NCBI RefSeq assembly: GCF_007558815.1
Contig: NZ_VLTJ01000032.1
Span: 1 to 41,327 of the forward strand
DNA: 41,327 nt
Direction of reading: 5' to 3'
From: Verticiella sediminum
Lineage (GTDB): Bacteria; Pseudomonadota; Gammaproteobacteria; Burkholderiales; Burkholderiaceae_B
The notes under the pieces were generated by a model. It made no database searches and was not told the DNA's origin. It saw nothing but the letters and a program-made list of their open reading frames with translations. A program made the position numbers and the translations under genes. Shown here one piece after another: positions 8,518 through 16,920 of this stretch. Positions within the stretch are counted from its first letter, which is position 1. Each line of letters begins with the position of its first letter.

Positions 8518-8570
8518 CCACCGACACGCGGATTTTCAATCCGCTGCTCTACCAACTGAGCTACCAGGCC
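8495..8570 (-). tRNA. tRNA-Phe (GAA)
   Basis: A 76-nt gene with the CCA end encoded. The acceptor stem is GGCCTGG/CCAGGCC and the D-arm contains AGCTCAGTTGGTAGAGC. The anticodon arm is GCGGA-TTGAAAA-TCCGC, giving anticodon GAA. The T-arm has the loop TTCGATT. All stems pair. It is read on the minus strand, divergent from hemA, and its 3' end serves as one of the island-edge repeats. Confidence 0.97.
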
Positions 8571-8584
8571 ACGCGAAGACCGAA

Positions 8585-8612
8585 ACTATACCGTATTTTT
8601 GTGGTGGTGCAA
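8585..8612 (-). promoter_or_regulatory. sigma-70 promoter of tRNA-Phe
   Basis: On the minus strand TTGCAC (8607-8612) is followed after 16 bp by TATAGT (8585-8590), each a 5/6 match to consensus. Transcription would begin near 8578, about 8 nt before the mature tRNA 5' end at 8570. This is a good fit for a stable-RNA promoter. Confidence 0.65.
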
Positions 8613-8654
8613 CACCCTGGCAACCCCTTTCCGTGCTTTTTTTGCCATGTTGCT

Positions 8655-8660
8655 TATAAT
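8655..8660 (+). promoter_or_regulatory. candidate -10 box of hemA
   Basis: A perfect TATAAT at 8655-8660 lies 60 nt upstream of the hemA ATG. No good -35 is found at 16-18 bp upstream, so the promoter may need an activator or may be weak. A start near 8667 would give a leader of about 54 nt. Confidence 0.4.
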
Positions 8661-8720
8661 TGCATCAACCTCCGCTCCTGATCCGCCCGTCCGAGTTTCC
8701 AAGCGCAGGCGGGGCCGCCC

Positions 8721-9989
8721 ATGTCAGTCGATGTCATCACTTTTGGCTTGAACCACACCTCTGCGCCGCTCGCCGTGCGCGAGCAGGTGTCGCTGGCCGG
8801 CGAGCTGATGAAGCCTGCGCTGACGGCGCTGCGTTCCGCCTTCGGCGGCGCGGTGCGCGAGGCGGCCATACTCTCCACCTGTAATCGCACCGAGATCTAC
8901 TGTGCGGCCGAGCCCTCGGCCGCGCGGGAGCTGCCTGCGTGGCTGGCGGACTTCCAGCGGGTCGAGGCGGACGCGCTGCAGCCCCACCTGTATCGGCACA
9001 GCCAGGACGAGGCCGTGCGCCACGCGTTCCGGGTGGCGAGCGGGCTCGATTCGATGGTGCTGGGCGAGCCGCAGATCCTCGGCCAGATGAAGGATGCGGT
9101 GCGCACGGCCGAAGACGCCGGTGCGCTCGGCACGCTGCTGCACCAGCTCTTTCAGCGCACGTTCGCGGTCGCCAAGGAGGTGCGCTCGACCACGGCCATC
9201 GGCGAGCAGTCGGTGTCGATGGCGGCCGCGGCGGTCAAGCTGGCGCAGCGGGTGTTCGGCGATCTGCGCCAGGTGAAGGTGCTCTTCATCGGTGCGGGCG
9301 AGATGATCGATCTCTGTGCGACGCACTTCGCCGCGCAGCATCCGGCTCGCATGACGGTGGCCAATCGCACCATTGCGCGCGCCGAGGGGCTGGCCGGCAA
9401 GATTTCGGCCGGCACGATGCGGCTGGCCGAGCTGCCTGAGCACCTGGCCGAGTACGACGTGGTGGTGTCCTGTACGGCCTCGGCCCTGCCCATCCTGGGC
9501 CTGGGCATGGTCGAGCGGGCGACGCGCCAGCGCCGGCGCAAGCCCATCGTGATGGTCGATCTGGCCGTGCCGCGCGACATCGAGGCCGAGGTCGCGCGCC
9601 TGGACGACGTCTATCTCTACTGCGTGGACGATCTGGGCCGCCTGATCCAGACGGCCACCGACGCCCGCAAGGCCGCCGTGGTGCAGGCCGAGGCCATCAT
9701 CGAGACGCGGGTGCAGCACTTCATGCACTGGCTCGGCACGCGTCGGGTGGTGCCGGTGATCCGCGATCTGCATGAAGCCGCCGGCGCGATGCGCGCGGCC
9801 GAGCTGGAGCGCGCGCGCAGGGCGCTGGCGCGCGGCGACGATCCCGAGGCGGTGCTCGAGCAGCTTGCCCACGGGCTCACCCAGAAATACCTGCACGGGC
9901 CGCTCGCGGCGCTCAACCAGAGCGAGGGCGAGCACCGCGATCAACTGCTCACCTGGCTGCCCAAGCTCTACCCCCTGCGCGAGCGTTAG
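8721..9989 (+). CDS. hemA: glutamyl-tRNA reductase
   Basis: A 422-residue protein that reduces glutamyl-tRNA(Glu) to glutamate-1-semialdehyde with NADPH, the first committed step of the C5 route to tetrapyrroles, in the cytoplasm. The start [14 protein letters not shown] and the catalytic block [11 protein letters not shown] (nucleophile Cys54) are diagnostic. The middle holds the [18 protein letters not shown] motif and the NADPH-binding [10 protein letters not shown]-terminal helical dimerisation domain follows ([11 protein letters not shown] near the end). Length matches the family. It heads the conserved run hemA-prfA-prmC-grxD-ubiX. The ribosome site is weak (GCGGGG about 8 nt upstream). 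Confidence 0.98.
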   Translation: MSVDVITFGLNHTSAPLAVREQVSLAGELMKPALTALRSAFGGAVREAAILSTCNRTEIYCAAEPSAARELPAWLADFQRVEADALQPHLYRHSQDEAVRHAFRVASGLDSMVLGEPQILGQMKDAVRTAEDAGALGTLLHQLFQRTFAVAKEVRSTTAIGEQSVSMAAAAVKLAQRVFGDLRQVKVLFIGAGEMIDLCATHFAAQHPARMTVANRTIARAEGLAGKISAGTMRLAELPEHLAEYDVVVSCTASALPILGLGMVERATRQRRRKPIVMVDLAVPRDIEAEVARLDDVYLYCVDDLGRLIQTATDARKAAVVQAEAIIETRVQHFMHWLGTRRVVPVIRDLHEAAGAMRAAELERARRALARGDDPEAVLEQLAHGLTQKYLHGPLAALNQSEGEHRDQLLTWLPKLYPLRER

Positions 9990-10007
9990 CGGCGCTGTCT
10001 GTTCCGG

Positions 10008-10027
10008 CCCTGCCGCTGGCGGCGGGG
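10008..10027 (+). terminator. hairpin between hemA and prfA
   Basis: CCCTGCCG-CTGG-CGGCGGGG forms an 8-bp stem (one G-T pair) with a 4-nt loop, about 20 nt after the hemA stop. There is no T-run, so it may be an attenuating stem or have no function. prfA starts 67 nt further on. Confidence 0.25.
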
Positions 10028-10093
10028 TATCCCCCTCCTTCTTCCCGACCCGGCCGCTCGCCGTTTCCTCCGCTTTTTCCGGAATTCTCCTCG

Positions 10094-11176
10094 ATGATCA
10101 AAGCTTCCATGCGCGAACGCCTCGAGCAGTTGTCGCGTCGGCTGGTCGAAGTCGACGCCTTGCTCGCCACGCCGGAAGTCGGCAGCGACGTCGAGGCCTT
10201 CCGCAAGCTCTCGCGCGAGCGCGCCGAGCTGGAGCCGGTGGTCACGGCTTTCGCCGAGTTCGCGCGCACCGAGGACGATCTGGCCACCGCGCGCGAGATG
10301 CTGGCCGACCCGGAGATGAAGGCGATGGCCGAGGAGGAGATCGAGACCGGCCGCGTGCGCCTGGACGAGCTTGCCGAGGCGCTGCGCCTGCTCCTGCTGC
10401 CGCGCGATCCGGACGACGGCCGCAATCTGTTCCTGGAAATCCGCGCCGGCACGGGAGGCGACGAGAGCGCGCTCTTTGCCGGCGACCTCTTGCGCATGTA
10501 CCTGCGCTACGCCGAGCGCAGGGGCTGGCAGACGGAGATCATGTCCGAGAGTGCCTCCGAGCTCGGCGGCTACAAGGAAGTCATCGTGCGCCTGGCGGGC
10601 GAGGGCGCCTATGGGCGGCTGAAGTTCGAATCGGGCGGGCACCGCGTGCAGCGCGTGCCCGAGACCGAGGCGCAGGGCCGCATCCATACCTCGGCCTGCA
10701 CGGTGGCCGTGATGGCCGAGCCGGACGAGATGGGCGAAATCGACATCAACCCCTCGGACCTGCGCATCGACACCTTCCGCGCCAGCGGCGCCGGCGGGCA
10801 GCACATCAACAAGACGGATTCGGCCGTGCGCATCACCCATCTGCCCACGGGGCTGGTGGTCGAATGCCAGGACGACCGTTCGCAGCACCGCAACCGCGAC
10901 AAGGCCATGAAGGTGCTGGCCGCGCGCCTGAAGGACAAAGAGGTGCGCGAGCGCCAGGCCAAGGAGGCCGCCGAGCGCAAGAGCCTGGTCGGCTCGGGCG
11001 ACCGCTCCGAGCGCATCCGCACCTACAACTTTCCGCAAGGCCGGGTCACCGACCATCGCATCAACCTGACGCTCTACAAGCTGCAGCAGGTGATGGACGG
11101 CGATCTGGACGACATCACCAACGCTCTGATTTCCGAACACCAGGCCGAACTCCTGGCCGCCCTTGGAGACGCATGA
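10094..11176 (+). CDS. prfA: peptide chain release factor 1 (RF-1)
   Basis: A 360-residue class I release factor that recognises UAA/UAG in the ribosomal A site and triggers peptidyl-tRNA hydrolysis. The GGQ catalytic motif is present within [10 protein letters not shown] (Gly234-Gln236); its Gln is the usual target of PrmC methylation, and prmC follows. The stop-codon-reading PxT motif is PET at residues 189-191, in [18 protein letters not shown]; a PxT and not SPF motif marks RF-1 and not RF-2. Length and domain order (coiled N-terminus, domain 2/4, GGQ domain) are normal. An ATG at 10109 (Met6) is an alternative start. Confidence 0.98.
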   Translation: MIKASMRERLEQLSRRLVEVDALLATPEVGSDVEAFRKLSRERAELEPVVTAFAEFARTEDDLATAREMLADPEMKAMAEEEIETGRVRLDELAEALRLLLLPRDPDDGRNLFLEIRAGTGGDESALFAGDLLRMYLRYAERRGWQTEIMSESASELGGYKEVIVRLAGEGAYGRLKFESGGHRVQRVPETEAQGRIHTSACTVAVMAEPDEMGEIDINPSDLRIDTFRASGAGGQHINKTDSAVRITHLPTGLVVECQDDRSQHRNRDKAMKVLAARLKDKEVRERQAKEAAERKSLVGSGDRSERIRTYNFPQGRVTDHRINLTLYKLQQVMDGDLDDITNALISEHQAELLAALGDA

Positions 11177-11298
11177 TGACCCGCTCCCGTCCTTTCCCCG
11201 CTGCCTGGCGAGGCGCCTGGCAGCGTCGCGCGACGGCACCGGCGCCGTCGCCGGCGCCGCGTCCGCAGCAGCCGCAGGGAACGCCGTCGCCGCGATGA
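11173..11298 (+). CDS. possible short Pro/Ala/Arg-rich peptide (doubtful)
   Basis: The prfA stop overlaps an ATG (ATGA), preceded by GGAG within prfA, that opens a 41-codon frame rich in Pro, Ala and Arg and ending at TGA 11298. It fills most of the 162-bp gap between prfA and prmC. The composition is what random GC-rich DNA gives, so it is probably not a functional protein. It is listed because the start signals are better than those of prmC and it could couple translation through the gap. Confidence 0.15.
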   Translation: MMTRSRPFPAAWRGAWQRRATAPAPSPAPRPQQPQGTPSPR

Positions 11299-11338
11299 GC
11301 TCGATCCCGGCCGCCGCCCCCCGCCGCGGGGGCAGGCC

Positions 11339-12172
11339 ATGACCACCGTGCGCGAACTGCTGGCCGAGGGAGCCCGCGCGGGCATGCCCGGCCTGGAGGT
11401 GCGCCTGCTCGCCTCGCGCGCGCTGGGCGTCGGCCGCACCTGGCTGATCGCGCACGATACCGAGGCGGTCGAAGTGGGGGCGCTGACGCGGGCGCGCGAA
11501 TGGTTCGCGCGGCGCGCCGCAGGCGAGCCGGTGGCGTATCTGCTGGGCGAGCGCGAGTTCATGGGCCATGTGTTCCGGGTCGGCCCGGCCGTGCTGATCC
11601 CGCGGCCGGAGACCGAGCTGCTGGTGGAAACCGGGCTCGAGCACGTGCGGGACATCGCGGCGCCGCGCCTGCTCGACCTGGGCACGGGCAGCGGCGCAAT
11701 CGCCATCTCCCTGGCCCTGGCGCGCCCGGACGCCGAGGTGACGGCGACCGATCTGAGCACCGACGCGCTCGCGGTCGCCGGAGACAACGCACGGCGGCTG
11801 GGCGCGCGGCTCGGCCTGCACGCCGGGTCGTGGTGGGACGCACTGCCGGCCGGCGACACGGGCGGTTTCGACCTCGTCGTCTCCAATCCGCCCTACATCC
11901 GCCCCGACGACGAGCACCTGGCCCGGGGCGACCTGCGCCACGAGCCTCTCGGTGCGCTCACCGACCACATCGACGGCCTGGCGGCGCTGCGGGCCATCGC
12001 CGCCGGCGCGCCCGCGCGTTTGAACCCCGGTGGGGCACTGTGGGTCGAACATGGCTACGACCAGGCGGCCGCGGTGCGCGAACTGCTCGTTCAGGCGGGT
12101 TTCGCCGACGTGCGCAGCCTGCGCGATCTGGCGGGCATCGAGCGGGTTTCCGGCGGCGTGCGCCTTCTATAA
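11339..12172 (+). CDS. prmC: protein-(glutamine-N5) methyltransferase, release-factor specific
   Basis: A 277-residue HemK/PrmC enzyme that uses S-adenosylmethionine to methylate the GGQ glutamine of RF-1 and RF-2. The SAM-binding motif is LLDLGTGSGAIAI (about residues 111-123) and the substrate-amide motif is NPPY at 183-186. The N-terminal helical domain carries GEPVAYLLGEREF. It follows prfA, its substrate's gene, on the same strand, as commonly seen. The start at 11339 matches the usual MTTVRELL-type N-terminus; no clear Shine-Dalgarno is visible in the GC-rich leader, so a nearby alternative start cannot be excluded. Confidence 0.95.
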   Translation: MTTVRELLAEGARAGMPGLEVRLLASRALGVGRTWLIAHDTEAVEVGALTRAREWFARRAAGEPVAYLLGEREFMGHVFRVGPAVLIPRPETELLVETGLEHVRDIAAPRLLDLGTGSGAIAISLALARPDAEVTATDLSTDALAVAGDNARRLGARLGLHAGSWWDALPAGDTGGFDLVVSNPPYIRPDDEHLARGDLRHEPLGALTDHIDGLAALRAIAAGAPARLNPGGALWVEHGYDQAAAVRELLVQAGFADVRSLRDLAGIERVSGGVRLL

Positions 12173-12202
12173 TTCTCCTCATCCAACGCAAACGAGGTTG
12201 CC

Positions 12203-12532
12203 ATGAGCACCGTGCAGGAATTCATCTCCAATACCGTCACGCAGAACCCGGTCGTGCTCTTCATGAAAGGCACGGCCCAGTTTCCTCAGTGCGGCTTTTC
12301 GGGCAAGGCGATCCAGTTGCTCAAGGCCAACGGCCTGAAGCAGCTCATTACCGTCAACGTGCTGGAAGACGCCGAAGTGCGCCAGGCCATCAAGGAATTC
12401 TCCAACTGGCCCACCATTCCGCAGCTCTACGTCAAGGGCGAGTTCATCGGCGGCTCGGACATCATGGCCGAGATGCACGAGTCCGGTGAGCTCAAGCAGT
12501 TGCTGGACGACGCCGGCGCGACCGGCGGATGA
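12203..12532 (+). CDS. grxD: monothiol glutaredoxin Grx4/GrxD
   Basis: A 109-residue monothiol glutaredoxin. The active site is CGFS (Cys30-Ser33), within KGTAQFPQCGFS, and the glutathione-binding WPTIPQLYV and GGSDIM motifs are present. Proteins of this type bind a 2Fe-2S cluster with glutathione as a dimer, or with BolA, and act in cluster transfer. It lies 30 bp after prmC. Its last four bases overlap the ubiX start (ATGA), showing coupling. Length and motifs are normal. Confidence 0.96.
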   Translation: MSTVQEFISNTVTQNPVVLFMKGTAQFPQCGFSGKAIQLLKANGLKQLITVNVLEDAEVRQAIKEFSNWPTIPQLYVKGEFIGGSDIMAEMHESGELKQLLDDAGATGG

Positions 12533-13122
12533 CCGCGGCCAAGCGCCCGCGCCGGCTGATCGTCGGCATCACGGGCGCCACCGGCTCGGTCTACGCGCTG
12601 CGTCTGCTGCAGGTGCTGCGCGATGTTCCGGAGGTCGAGACGCATCTCGTCATCTCGCCCTCGGGCGTGCTCAACGTCAAGCACGAGCTGGATCTGGGGC
12701 GCCAGGATCTGTATGCGCTGGCGGATCACACGTACGGCATCCGCGACGTGGGCGCCACGCTGGCCAGCGGCGGTTTCGCGACCGACGGCATGATCGTCGC
12801 GCCGTGTTCGATGCGCACCCTGGCCGCGGTAGCGCAGGGCCTGTCGGACAACCTCATCACCCGCGCGGCCGACGTGGTGCTGAAAGAGCGCCGCCGTCTT
12901 CTGCTGATGGTGCGCGAGACGCCCTTCAACCTCGCGCATCTGCGCAACATGACCGCCGTCACCGAGATGGGCGGTATTGTGTTTCCGCCGCTGCCGGCGT
13001 TCTACCACCGCCCGCAGAGCATCGCCGAGATGGTCGACCACACGGTGGCACGCATGCTCGGGCTGCTGGGCATCGAGGTGCCGGGGCCGGAGTGGCTGGG
13101 GACGCGGGGCGAGGGCGGCTGA
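12529..13122 (+). CDS. ubiX: flavin prenyltransferase UbiX
   Basis: A 197-residue UbiX/Pad1-type flavoprotein that attaches dimethylallyl phosphate to FMN to make prenylated FMN, the cofactor of UbiD-type decarboxylases in ubiquinone synthesis. Diagnostic segments are VGITGATGSVYALRLL (FMN site), SGGFATDGMIVAPCSM, the Arg-rich KERRRLLLMVRETPFN, and MGGIVFPPLPAFYHRP. Start overlaps the grxD stop by four bases. It is the last gene of the plus-strand run and is followed at once by a hairpin that separates it from a convergent gene. Confidence 0.96.
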   Translation: MTAAKRPRRLIVGITGATGSVYALRLLQVLRDVPEVETHLVISPSGVLNVKHELDLGRQDLYALADHTYGIRDVGATLASGGFATDGMIVAPCSMRTLAAVAQGLSDNLITRAADVVLKERRRLLLMVRETPFNLAHLRNMTAVTEMGGIVFPPLPAFYHRPQSIAEMVDHTVARMLGLLGIEVPGPEWLGTRGEGG

Positions 13123-13143
13123 GGCCGCCTGTCCGGGCGGCCT
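13122..13143. terminator. convergent-gene hairpin without T-run
   Basis: AGGCCGCC-TGTCCG-GGCGGCCT is a perfect 8-bp stem with a 6-nt loop that starts at the last base of the ubiX stop codon and lies 24 bp past the convergent Bug gene's stop. The same stem sequence recurs at 21358-21375. No T-tract follows on either strand, so its strength as an intrinsic terminator is uncertain. Confidence 0.45.
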
Positions 13144-13167
13144 GCCGTTCCAGGCGCCGCAAGCGTC

Positions 13168-14172
13168 TTACTCGTTCACGATGCCGGCCGTGCGGATGAT
13201 GCGTTCCCATTTTTCGCTTTCCGCCGCGACGAAGGCGGCGGCGCCGTCGGGGTCCAGCAGGGTATCGTCGCTGACGGCGACGCCGGTCTGGTTGCGGAAG
13301 CGTTCGCGCGTGTCGGGATCGCGCAGCACCTGCACGATTTCCCGGTTGAGATAGGCCACGACCTCCGCCGGCGTGCCCCGCGGCGCGAAGATCGCACTCC
13401 AGGGCGTCAAGTCCATGCCGGGCACGCCTGCGTCGGTGGCTGCCGGCACATCCGGCAGGGCCGGGCTGGCGGTGGCGGAGGTCACGGCCAGAGGGCGAAT
13501 CTTGCCCGCCTGGGCCAGCGGCAGCGTGGCCAGCAGCGTATCGAAGACGACCTGGACGTGGCCGCCGAGCAGGTCGGTCATGCTGGTGGAACTGGCCTTG
13601 TACGCCACCGGGTACAGGTCGACCTGCGCCAAGCGTTCCAGTTCGGCCAACGCCACCCGGGCCGTGGTGCTCGGCAGCGCCACGCTGACGGTGTCGGGCT
13701 GCCGGCGCGCCTGCTCCAGCAGGTCTTGCAGGCTGCGCAGGGTACTGTCGGCGCTGACCGACAGCACCATAGGCGAACGGTTGAGCAGTGCCACCGGCAT
13801 CAGCGCCTCGCGCGGGTCGAAGCCCATGTCCTTATACAAGGCCCGGTTGGCCGCGTTCGTTGCGTTGGTGCCGTAGAGCAGTGTGTAGCCGTCCGGCGTC
13901 GATCTGGCGACGTGGCCGGCGCCGATGTTGCCGCCTGCGCCGGGCTTGTTCTCGACCACCACCGGCTGGCTGATCCGTTGCGCGAGCTTTTCGGCGACCA
14001 GGCGCCCCGAGGTGTCCGCGCCCTGGCCGGCCGCATACGGCACCACCAGGTGCACGGCGTGCGTGGGGAACGCTGCGCCCATGGCCGCGGGCGCAGCCGC
14101 GGCGGCCAGCGCCAGCACGAGGATGCGACAGGCCAGGGACGAAAGACGGGCGAGGACGGGGGCGGCGGTCAT
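13168..14172 (-). CDS. orphan Bug-family solute-binding protein
   Basis: A 334-residue TctC-like periplasmic receptor. The N-terminus is a long signal peptide (basic start, then ILVLALAAAAAPAAMG) cleaved near MGAAFPTHAV. Family features are VHLVVPYAAGQGADTSGRL, the PVVVENKPGAGGNIGA loop, DGYTLLYGTNAT and LPDVPAATDAGVPG. No tctA/tctB genes adjoin it, which is normal for the expanded Bug proteins of Bordetella-type bacteria, many of which bind carboxylates or amino-acid-like ligands or act as sensors. It converges on ubiX. Upstream is an inverted repeat (14288-14317) that may be an operator. Ligand unknown. Confidence 0.92.
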   Translation of the reverse strand: MTAAPVLARLSSLACRILVLALAAAAAPAAMGAAFPTHAVHLVVPYAAGQGADTSGRLVAEKLAQRISQPVVVENKPGAGGNIGAGHVARSTPDGYTLLYGTNATNAANRALYKDMGFDPREALMPVALLNRSPMVLSVSADSTLRSLQDLLEQARRQPDTVSVALPSTTARVALAELERLAQVDLYPVAYKASSTSMTDLLGGHVQVVFDTLLATLPLAQAGKIRPLAVTSATASPALPDVPAATDAGVPGMDLTPWSAIFAPRGTPAEVVAYLNREIVQVLRDPDTRERFRNQTGVAVSDDTLLDPDGAAAFVAAESEKWERIIRTAGIVNE

Positions 14173-14287
14173 GGGCAGCGTTCCGGTGAGGCGCCCGGGC
14201 TTGCTCGGTGGCAGGTGCCGGCACGGGGCCGCAGGCGTTGCAGTGCCGATGAATGTAGATGGAAGAAAACGCCCCGTGAAATCGAAA

Positions 14288-14317
14288 GATCGGTGAAAAC
14301 CATCGATAAAACCGATC
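14288..14317. repeat. inverted repeat upstream of the Bug gene
   Basis: GATCGGT (14288-14294) and ACCGATC (14311-14317) form a perfect 7-bp inverted repeat with a 16-bp spacer in the most AT-rich part of the intergenic region, 116-145 nt upstream of the Bug start. The spacer also carries AAAACCATCGAT followed by AAAACCGATC, an imperfect direct repeat. It may be a regulator site; no regulator gene is adjacent. Confidence 0.3.
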
Positions 14318-14342
14318 AGTGCCTGGCGCCGCTTCCCGCCGC

Positions 14343-14364
14343 CGCGCCAGGCGTTCCTGGCGCG
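14343..14364 (-). terminator. hairpin after hisC
   Basis: CGCGCCAGG-AACG-CCTGGCGCG (minus strand) is a perfect 9-bp stem with a 4-nt loop, 14 nt beyond the hisC stop. No T-run follows. Position and stability suggest transcript-end stabilisation or termination of the folM-like/folB/ttcA/hisC transcript. Confidence 0.45.
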
Positions 14365-14377
14365 ACTCCACGACTGT

Positions 14378-15439
14378 TCAACGCCCCAGGATCGCGTCCA
14401 GCGCCTTGACGAACGCGGCGCACTGCGCCTCGGTGCCGATCGAGATGCGCAGGAACTGCTCGATGCGCGGTAGCTTGAAGTGGCGCACCAGCACGGCGCG
14501 CTCGCGCAGCGCCTGGGCCAGCTCGGCGCCGTCGCGGCTGGTGTGGCGCGCGAAGACGAAGTTGGCGTAGGAGGGCAACACCTCGAAGCCGCGCTTCTCG
14601 AGCGCCTGGATGAGGTCGTGGCGCGAGTTCATGATCTTCTCGCGCGTGGTGCGGAACCAGTTGTCGTCCTCGAAGGCCGCGGCGGCGCCGGCCTGGGCCA
14701 CGCGGCCCAGCGGGTAGGAGTTGAAGCTGTTCTTCACGCGCTCCAGCCCCTCGATGAGTTCGGGATGGCCGATGGCGTAGCCCACGCGCAGGCCGGCGAG
14801 CGAGCGCGACTTGGACAGCGTCTGGACGACCAGCAGGTTGCGGTACTGCTTGGTGAGCGGCACCGCGCTCTTGCCGCCGAAATCGATGTAGGCCTCGTCC
14901 ACCACCACGAGCTGGTTGGGCACGCGCTTGACGAGCTTCTCGATGGCCTCGGGCCCCAGCAGGTGGCCGGTGGGCGCATTCGGGTTCGCGAAGATGATCG
15001 GGCCGGCGTCGGCGCGGTAATCGTTCAGGTCGATCTCGTAGCGCGCGTTGAGCGGGATCGCATCGTGCCGGATGCCGTACAGCAGGCAGTACGACGGATA
15101 GAAGCTGTAGGTGATGTCCGGCATCTGCAGCGGCTTGCCGGTATTGAGCAGCGCCATGAAGACGTGCGCCAGCACCTCGTCCGAACCGTTGCCCACGAAC
15201 ACGTGATCGAGCGCCACGCCATGCCGCTTCGCGACCGCCTGAGCGAACGCGCTCGAATGCGGATCGGGATACAGGCGCAGGTTGTCGTTGACCATGTCGC
15301 GCATCACGGCGATCGCGTTGGGCGACGGGCCGTAGGGGTTCTCGTTGGTGTTCAGCTTGACGAGCTGGTCGATGCGCGGTTGCTCGCCCGGGATGTAGGG
15401 CTTGAGCTGGCTGACGATGGGACTCCAGAACTGGCTCAT
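14378..15439 (-). CDS. hisC: histidinol-phosphate aminotransferase
   Basis: A 353-residue PLP enzyme that converts imidazole acetol-phosphate and glutamate to histidinol phosphate in histidine synthesis. The start [20 protein letters not shown] followed by [13 protein letters not shown] is typical. The PLP-binding lysine is Lys210 in [16 protein letters not shown]; other signatures are [16 protein letters not shown] and [12 protein letters not shown]. It lies 29 bp after ttcA, so it is probably the last gene of a four-gene operon. Betaproteobacteria often have more than one hisC-like gene; this copy is away from a his cluster and could act on related amino acids. The ATG at 15439 gives the family length; the frame stays open upstream, but that part overlaps ttcA. 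Confidence 0.93.
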   Translation of the reverse strand: MSQFWSPIVSQLKPYIPGEQPRIDQLVKLNTNENPYGPSPNAIAVMRDMVNDNLRLYPDPHSSAFAQAVAKRHGVALDHVFVGNGSDEVLAHVFMALLNTGKPLQMPDITYSFYPSYCLLYGIRHDAIPLNARYEIDLNDYRADAGPIIFANPNAPTGHLLGPEAIEKLVKRVPNQLVVVDEAYIDFGGKSAVPLTKQYRNLLVVQTLSKSRSLAGLRVGYAIGHPELIEGLERVKNSFNSYPLGRVAQAGAAAAFEDDNWFRTTREKIMNSRHDLIQALEKRGFEVLPSYANFVFARHTSRDGAELAQALRERAVLVRHFKLPRIEQFLRISIGTEAQCAAFVKALDAILGR

Positions 15440-15468
15440 GATGTCTCGTGGTGGTTTGCTGCCGGGGG

Positions 15469-16449
15469 TCAGGCCGGGCGTTGGCGCACGAACTGGACCG
15501 TGCGCAGGCCCTCGTCCTCGCCCGGCGTATCGCAGGGCTCGGCGGCGCGGTCGCCGGCCGGCTCCACCGGGTCGAACGCGGTGTCGCCATCCGGGTCGGC
15601 GCGGCCCGTGGGCTCGAGCCCAACGAAATCGTACAGCTTGTGGTCCATCAAGTGGCTGGGAATCACGCGGCCGAGCGCGTTGAACATGTTGTCCACGCGG
15701 CCGGGAAAGCGCGCTTCCCACTCGTCGATCAGGCGCGCGGCCTCTTGGCGCTTGAGGCCTTCCTGCGAGCCGCACAGGTTGCACGGGATGATGGGGAACT
15801 CGCGCCAGGCCGCGTAGGCGACCAGATCGTCCTCGCGCACGTAGGCCAGGGGCCGGATCACCGTATGGCGCCCGTCGTCCGAGACCAGCTTGGGCGGCAT
15901 GGCCTTCATGATGCCGCCGTAGAAGAGGTTCATCAGGAAGGTGGCGAGGATGTCGTCGCGGTGATGGCCCAGCGCGATCTTGGTCGCGCCCAGTTCGTCG
16001 GCCACGCGGTACAGGATGCCGCGGCGCAGCCGCGAACAGAGCGAGCACATCGTCTTGCCTTCCGGGATCAGTCGGGTGACGATGGAATACGTGTCCTGCG
16101 TCTCGATGTGATAGGGCACGCCCAGCTTATCCAGGTATTCGGGCAGTACGTGTTCGGGGAAGCCGGGCTGCTTCTGGTCCAGGTTGACCGCCACGATGTC
16201 GAAGTGGATGGGCGCGCGCTCGCGCAGGCGCAGCAGGATGTCGAGCAGGCCGTAGGAGTCCTTGCCGCCCGAGAGGCACACCATCACCTTGTCGCCGTCC
16301 TCGATCATGTTGAAGTCGGCGATGGCCCGGCCGGTCTCGCGCATCAGCCGCTTGGCGAGCTTGTTGCGTTCGAAGGCGAGCTTGCGCTCGTCGATGGCGT
16401 TGGGCGTGTCGTGCGCTTCGGTCTGGGGGGCGGTGGCCGCGGTGGTCAT
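15469..16449 (-). CDS. ttcA: tRNA 2-thiocytidine(32) synthetase TtcA
   Basis: A 326-residue PP-loop ATPase that thiolates C32 of certain tRNAs using an iron-sulfur cluster. The PP-loop SGGKDS is at residues 60-65. The two CxxC pairs that hold the cluster are Cys135/Cys138 ([11 protein letters not shown]) and Cys223/Cys226 (PCNLCGSQ). GHHRDD (161-166) and PLAYVRE are also typical. The first ~20 residues and the last ~40 acidic residues are variable extensions. It follows folB by 39 bp on the minus strand and precedes hisC, so a common transcript is likely. No key residue is missing. Confidence 0.96.
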   Translation of the reverse strand: MTTAATAPQTEAHDTPNAIDERKLAFERNKLAKRLMRETGRAIADFNMIEDGDKVMVCLSGGKDSYGLLDILLRLRERAPIHFDIVAVNLDQKQPGFPEHVLPEYLDKLGVPYHIETQDTYSIVTRLIPEGKTMCSLCSRLRRGILYRVADELGATKIALGHHRDDILATFLMNLFYGGIMKAMPPKLVSDDGRHTVIRPLAYVREDDLVAYAAWREFPIIPCNLCGSQEGLKRQEAARLIDEWEARFPGRVDNMFNALGRVIPSHLMDHKLYDFVGLEPTGRADPDGDTAFDPVEPAGDRAAEPCDTPGEDEGLRTVQFVRQRPA

Positions 16450-16488
16450 GGCAGTTCGCAGAATGGAGGCGCGCCGCAGCGCGCGGGT

Positions 16489-16854
16489 TCAGGCGGAGCG
16501 TTCTATGGTGGTTTCGATGCCGACGGCGGCGCAGTCGGCGAAGGCCATCGGCTTGCCGATGCGCAGGCGCACGCGCTGGACGTCGGCGAAGTCGCGCAGC
16601 AGGCGGGCGGCCAGCCGGTCGACCAGCGTCTCGAGCAGGTTCACGTGCGCCCGCGAGCACTCGTCGATGATGGCTTCGCGCAGGCGCCGGTAGTCCAGCA
16701 CGTCGTGGATGTCGTCATGCCCGCTGGGCGGCTTGACGGCGACGTCGAGCTCGGCGTCCACGTGCAGCGGCTGGGTGGTGCCGCGCTCGTGATCGAGGAT
16801 GCCGATGCGGGAGTCGACGGCGAGCCGGGAAAAGAAGATACGGCGGTTCTGCAT
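16489..16854 (-). CDS. folB: dihydroneopterin aldolase
   Basis: A 121-residue FolB protein that cleaves 7,8-dihydroneopterin to 6-hydroxymethyl-dihydropterin and glycolaldehyde in folate synthesis. The sequence shows the N-terminal strand FFSRLAVDSRIGILDHERG with the substrate-binding Glu, VLDYRRL, the NLLETL motif, and a C-terminal RIGKPMAF with catalytic Lys101. The adjacent upstream gene is a pteridine-reductase-like SDR, which fits pterin metabolism. It is 66 bp downstream of that gene and 39 bp upstream of ttcA. Confidence 0.93.
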   Translation of the reverse strand: MQNRRIFFSRLAVDSRIGILDHERGTTQPLHVDAELDVAVKPPSGHDDIHDVLDYRRLREAIIDECSRAHVNLLETLVDRLAARLLRDFADVQRVRLRIGKPMAFADCAAVGIETTIERSA

Positions 16855-16920
16855 GACGGGTCCAGGTAAAGGCCGAAAAGGTCGGCGTGGCGGGAACGCA
16901 GGCCCGCGCCGGGCGCGGGC

